Assembly (NCBI GenBank): GCA_002396505.1 | Contig: DGYA01000049.1 | Coordinates: 1 to 8,429 of the forward strand | From: Cyanobacteria bacterium UBA5018 | GTDB lineage: Bacteria; Cyanobacteriota; Cyanobacteriia; PCC-6307; Cyanobiaceae | DNA length: 8,429 nucleotides | Direction of reading: 5' to 3' | In this document: one piece after another, positions 5,848-8,429 of the stretch | How positions within the stretch are numbered: position 1 is the stretch's first letter | Layout: the number at the start of each line of letters is the position of its first letter | Notes under the pieces: generated by a model | The model's database searches: none | Told to the model about the DNA's origin: nothing | The model's input: only the letters and a program-made list of their open reading frames with translations | Made by a program: the position numbers and the translations under genes

Positions 5848-6198
5848 CTGATCGGAGGACTTGGCGCTGATCAGTTGACTGGCGGCAGCGGATGCGACAC
5901 TTTTGTATTCAATTCCGTTGCGGAGATAGGACTCTCCCCTGGCAGTTCTGACGTCATCACCGACTTTGTCTCTCAAGTTGACAAGATTGATCTCGTCAAT
6001 ATTGATGCGAATTTGAACGTCGCCGGCGACCAAGCCTTCCGCTATATCGGCTCAGCAGCATTCACTCGTGTTGCTGGCCAACTGCGCCTCGCCGATCAGG
6101 TCCTCTCTGGAGACATCAATGGCGATGGTTTAGCAGATTTCAGACTGGGATTGACTGGAGTATCTGCTCTGCTGTCCACCACTGATCTCCGGCTTTAA
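5631..6198 (+). pseudogene. Severed C-terminal part of the RTX protein (serralysin-type C-terminal domain)
   Basis: This continues the RTX gene after the 2-base insertion, in the third frame, to TAA 6196-6198. Joined to the upstream part it gives 940 residues. It completes the second 124-residue duplicate (SGFSASNGIERIEAAAG...). It then has RTX units GGLGADQLTGGSGCDTFVF and a domain with DVITDFVSQVDKIDL, QAFRYIG and GDINGDGLADF, matching the C-terminal domain of serralysin-like peptidases and related type I secreted proteins. D-x-N-x-D-G at 6112 onward is a likely calcium loop. The end (LLSTTDLRL) is where a type I secretion signal would lie. Internal GTG 5692 could start a separate polypeptide but has no clear ribosome site. 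This is either a real pseudogene or an assembly/sequencing error. Confidence 0.75.
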
Positions 6199-6330
6199 TG
6201 AGACGCAAGCAGGTGAATCATTAGTGCTGGTCTTGCTTTACCTAATCGGCTACGACTGGGGTTGTCTGGACGTTAGGGAAGCTCTCGTTGGGGCTGGATC
6301 AGTTTCCGGGGCCCATGTCACTCCCATGAT
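6199..6330. other. Non-coding gap downstream of the RTX gene
   Basis: Apart from the weak terminator at its left end I see nothing functional here. One frame stays open for about 45 codons up to TGA 6338-6340, but without a ribosome site or a recognisable product. Confidence 0.4.
6205..6239 (+). terminator. Weak terminator candidate after the RTX gene
   Basis: Seven bases after the RTX stop, GCAAGCAG (6205-6212) can pair with CTG-GT-CTTGC (6227-6236) with a 2-base bulge, and TTT follows. The imperfect stem and short T-run make this a weak call, but the position is right. Confidence 0.25.
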
Positions 6331-6399
6331 TGACCTCTGAGGTGGAGCAGCGCCCTTGGAAGGGGGCGCCCACCTCATGAGCAAACGCCGCCGCACCGA
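6331..6399 (+). mobile_element. Possible insertion-sequence left-end remnant with start of a transposase gene
   Basis: TGACCTCTGAGGTGG is followed by a strong hairpin: GAGGTGG (6339-6345) with CCACCTC (6370-6376), and GCGCCC (6350-6355) with GGGCGC (6364-6369). Immediately after it, ATG 6377 opens MSKRRRT, a typical first few residues of IS3-type OrfA transposases (MSKRRRFSPEFK and similar). The similarity ends after about 7 codons, close to the 3' end of the sulfatase gene at 6434. No right end or target duplication is visible. It could be a truncated IS end or a chance hairpin. Confidence 0.3.
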
Positions 6400-6415
6400 C
6401 ATCCCCCGACCTGCC

Positions 6416-6432
6416 CGGTGCCTGCGGCACCG
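6416..6432 (-). terminator. Hairpin directly after the sulfatase stop codon
   Basis: CGGTGCC (6416-6422) and GGCACCG (6426-6432) form a 7-bp perfect stem with a 3-base loop, one base past the sulfatase TGA (6436-6434) on the minus strand. No T-run follows, so if it acts in termination it is not a classical intrinsic terminator. It may protect the 3' end of the mRNA. Confidence 0.35.
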
Positions 6433-6433
6433 A

Positions 6434-6755
6434 TCAGTCGCTTACCGCCTTGGTGCGCATTGCCGCCTCAAGGCTCTTGGTATCTTCAGCAGAGAGCTGG
6501 GGCCGATTTAGTTTGATCGACAGCTTGTTGAGCGTTCCAGTGAACCGGAATGGGGGCTGGTAGTCGGCGTCATTGACGCCGGTGAGAGTATCTGAGCCGA
6601 TGTCGAAGCTCTCATCCCACTGCAGGATCATCGGCAGGGTTTTGGCCATGGTTTTAGTGGCCACCACCTTGCCATCCACCTTGAGAGTGCCGGTGCCGGG
6701 GCCGCCGACGCCGCTGAAGTTGTTGAAGGCCAGGGTGCCCGCCCCCTTGCCTTGA
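6434..6755 (-). pseudogene. C-terminal part of the arylsulfatase, cut off by the inserted element
   Basis: Read from the element to TGA 6436-6434, this encodes QGKGAGTLAFNNFSG, TGTLKVDGKVVATKT, LPMILQWDESFDIGSD, YQPPFRFTGTLNKLSI and ends MRTKAVSD. It is the C-terminal beta-rich end typical of bacterial arylsulfatases of about 750-800 residues. The frame differs by two bases from the upstream part. It rejoins exactly when the 123-bp element and one 8-bp target copy are removed (131 bases), restoring ...FVYQGKGAGTL... . No independent start with a ribosome site is visible, so this part is probably untranslated. Confidence 0.85.
6748..6755. repeat. Target-site duplication, left copy
   Basis: TGCCTTGA at 6748-6755 recurs at 6879-6886, immediately outside the two terminal inverted repeats. 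Only one copy fits the sulfatase reading frame. Confidence 0.9.
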
Positions 6756-6878
6756 CTTGATTACCCATCAAGCTCCGCGACTCAGGGAGGGCCGACCCAA
6801 ATCGCTTGACCTCACAAGCTGCTCCGCTCTATCCCAGGAATAATGTCGGCTCTCCACGGAGTGATCCGGGTAATCAAG
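6756..6878. mobile_element. 123-bp MITE-like non-autonomous transposable element inside the arylsulfatase gene
   Basis: The element begins CTTGATTACCC (6756-6766) and ends GGGTAATCAAG (6868-6878), a perfect 11-bp terminal inverted repeat. Inside the ends, scattered inverted matches continue (ATCA, CTCCG, GCCGAC), suggesting an original imperfect repeat of about 30 bp. It is flanked by an 8-bp direct repeat, TGCCTTGA, and encodes no protein. Size, inverted ends and target duplication fit a MITE moved by the transposase of a full-length insertion sequence elsewhere in the genome. Eight-base duplications occur in several IS families (for example IS66, ISL3, ISAs1, IS1595), and I cannot tell which from the ends. 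Entering from the sulfatase side, its first bases create a TGA stop after YQGT. Confidence 0.85.
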
Positions 6879-8429
6879 TGCCTTGATATACGAAATCGAA
6901 TTCAAGCTTGTGCTTGCCAGGAGAGAGCGGTTCGGCCCCCTCCCACTTGAGCCGCTCCAGATCCACCATGTTCCACAGCCACACCGGCTTGCCGTTCTTC
7001 AGATAGAAGCCGTAGCCCCCGAAGCGGCCACCAGAGGTGAGCAGCATGCCCTCAGCACCACTGGCCGGCACATTGATATCGGCGCTAACGGTGTAGGAGC
7101 TGTTGAGCAGGCCAGGCGAATCGCCCTGGGGTAGACCCACCATCGGATGGGTGTAAACGAACTCGGTGCGGCCGGCGGTGATATTCGGCCGAGGCGCCAC
7201 GATGCGGGCCGCCACCGAAGCATCCAGCGGGAAGACCTGATATTTCTTGGCTTCGGCGATGAAGGCCTCCTTCATCTCCTTCACCTTCTGGGGGTTCTGA
7301 GCGGCCAGGTCGGTGGTTTGGCTGAAATCGTTGTTGAGGTTGTAGAGCTCCAGCACCTGGTTGTTCAGCGGATCCGGGTTGGCTGGACCGAAGGCTTCCC
7401 AGGGGGCCCGGTTCACCTTGGTGCTCAGCAACCAGCCCTCGTTGTACAGCGCCCACTGGCCGAACATCTCGAAGTACTGGGTCTTATGGCGCGAGGGCAA
7501 CTTGGCGTTCTTAGCATCGAAGCTATAGAGAAAACTGGTGCCCTCGATCGGTTTTTGGGGAATACCATCCACCAGCTCCGGCGCCTTAAGACCAGCGGCC
7601 TCGAGAATCGTCGGCACCACGTCGATCACGTGCACGAACTGCTCCCGCAGGCCACCTTTGTCCTTGATGCGCGCTGGCCAGGAAACCACCATGTTCTGGT
7701 TCACGCCACCCAGCCTGGAGGCGTTCTGCTTGAACCAGCTGAATGGGGTATCAAACGCCCAGCTCCAGCCCGCCGACATGTGGTTATAGGTTTGGTCGGT
7801 GCCCCAAACGTCGTAGAACTGCATCTGCACCTCAACGGGCAGTTTATTGAGGCCATTGAAGAAAGCCACCTCATTGGGAGTGCCCAACGGACCGCCTTCG
7901 GCGCTTGTGCCGTTGTCGCCATTGATATAGATAATAAGCGTGTTGTCGAGCTTGCCTAGATCATCAAACTGCTGGATCACCCGGCCGATCTCGTAGTCGC
8001 TATAAGCGGCGTAGGCGGCGAACACCTCCACCTGACGGATGAACAGCTTCTTGGCATCAGGAGTAAGTTTGTCCCAGTGGGTGATCAGGTCGGCGGGCCA
8101 GGGTTCCAGCTTGGCATCCTTAGCAATCACGCCAAGTTTCTTCTGGTTCGCGAAGATGCGCTCCCTCAATTTCTCATAGCCGTCATCAAAGAGATGCATC
8201 TCGTGAATTTTGTCCACCCACTCCTGGGTGGGGTGGTGGGGCGCATGGGTGGCACCGGGGGCGTACTTGATGAACAGCGGTTTGGCTGGATTGGTCTGAT
8301 GCATCCGCGTCATGTAGTCGATGGCGTCATCAGCCATGGCGGTAACCAGATTCCAGCTGCCGGGAGCCTTGCCCTCAAATGGATAGATCTGAGTGGTATT
8401 GCGAAACAGGTTCGGCTGCCACTGGTTGG
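6874..8429 (-). CDS. Arylsulfatase, catalytic part (5' end beyond right edge; 3' end truncated by the inserted element)
   Basis: The frame is open from the right edge (first full codon 8427-8425, NQWQPNLFRNTTQIYPF) to a TGA at 6876-6874 inside the inserted element, giving 517 residues. An internal ATG at 8337 is not the start. KYAPGATHAPHH around 8238-8264 is the conserved lysine/histidine segment of sulfatases. YINGDNGTSAEGG around 7891-7929 holds the Asp and Asn that bind the active-site calcium. The formylglycine motif (C/S-x-P-x-R) and any signal peptide lie outside the window. The enzyme hydrolyses sulfate esters and is usually periplasmic or secreted, serving sulfur scavenging. The last ~104 residues are lost through the insertion. 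The catalytic domain survives, but folding or stability is doubtful. With the element removed the window holds 620 residues of sulfatase. Confidence 0.88.
   Translation of the reverse strand, partial: NQWQPNLFRNTTQIYPFEGKAPGSWNLVTAMADDAIDYMTRMHQTNPAKPLFIKYAPGATHAPHHPTQEWVDKIHEMHLFDDGYEKLRERIFANQKKLGVIAKDAKLEPWPADLITHWDKLTPDAKKLFIRQVEVFAAYAAYSDYEIGRVIQQFDDLGKLDNTLIIYINGDNGTSAEGGPLGTPNEVAFFNGLNKLPVEVQMQFYDVWGTDQTYNHMSAGWSWAFDTPFSWFKQNASRLGGVNQNMVVSWPARIKDKGGLREQFVHVIDVVPTILEAAGLKAPELVDGIPQKPIEGTSFLYSFDAKNAKLPSRHKTQYFEMFGQWALYNEGWLLSTKVNRAPWEAFGPANPDPLNNQVLELYNLNNDFSQTTDLAAQNPQKVKEMKEAFIAEAKKYQVFPLDASVAARIVAPRPNITAGRTEFVYTHPMVGLPQGDSPGLLNSSYTVSADINVPASGAEGMLLTSGGRFGGYGFYLKNGKPVWLWNMVDLERLKWEGAEPLSPGKHKLEFDFVYQGT
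6879..6886. repeat. Target-site duplication, right copy
   Basis: This is the second copy of TGCCTTGA, touching the right inverted repeat. On the minus strand it reads as part of the TATCAAGGCA that encodes YQG in the sulfatase. Confidence 0.9.

Noticed and set aside
6756..6878. tRNA, small RNA or terminator instead of a mobile element
   Set aside because: The inverted repeats are 100 bases apart, no cloverleaf is seen, and the 8-bp flanking duplication with exact frame restoration is explained only by transposition.
7147..7959. 270-codon plus-strand open frame opposite the sulfatase
   Set aside because: It is antisense to a clear sulfatase coding region, has no recognisable motifs, and its composition is explained by codon bias of the opposite strand.

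Overview
The window is GC-rich bacterial DNA with the look of an accessory region. Long RTX proteins with glycine/aspartate repeats, arylsulfatases of this type and decayed toxin-antitoxin genes are common in Synechococcus/Cyanobium-like cyanobacteria. That assignment is inference: no marker gene is present, and another GC-rich bacterium is possible.

Left part (1-821). A gene fragment runs off the left edge on the minus strand (257 to 1). It resembles the SNF2-helicase-associated region. Next to it is a stretch with a 15-base period (276-386), which reads as GGTxx pentads on the minus strand. A plus-strand VapB/FitA-like antitoxin (492-704) overlaps a vapC toxin gene that stops after 30 codons, so the antitoxin appears to be an orphan.

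Centre-left (822-3088). Two intact minus-strand genes overlap by 4 bases. A FAD-dependent monooxygenase comes first and a MalY/PatB-like PLP aminotransferase second. They form a translationally coupled pair, probably acting on one small-molecule pathway whose substrate cannot be read from the sequence. A terminator-like hairpin followed by five T lies inside the last codons of the aminotransferase gene.

Centre-right (3089-6198). After a 285-base intergenic stretch comes a large plus-strand gene for a secreted, calcium-binding RTX protein. It has three copies of a ~155-160 residue module (HGDDE...ETGFH...NEDG), then RTX nonapeptides, then a 124-codon segment tandemly duplicated at about 94% identity, then a serralysin-type C-terminal domain. 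A 2-base insertion in the second duplicate breaks the frame. Removing it restores a 940-residue protein.

Right part (6199-8429). A remnant that may be the left end of an insertion sequence lies next to a minus-strand arylsulfatase gene that continues beyond the right edge. The sulfatase gene is split by a 123-bp element (6756-6878) with perfect 11-bp terminal inverted repeats and an 8-bp target duplication. Taking out the element plus one duplication (131 bases) restores the sulfatase frame exactly, so this is a small non-autonomous transposable element (MITE-like).

Taken together, a decaying accessory region (toxin, RTX protein, sulfatase and perhaps a transposase all broken) surrounds one intact two-gene metabolic operon. 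The best candidates for something undescribed are the MITE-like element and the triple-module RTX protein.
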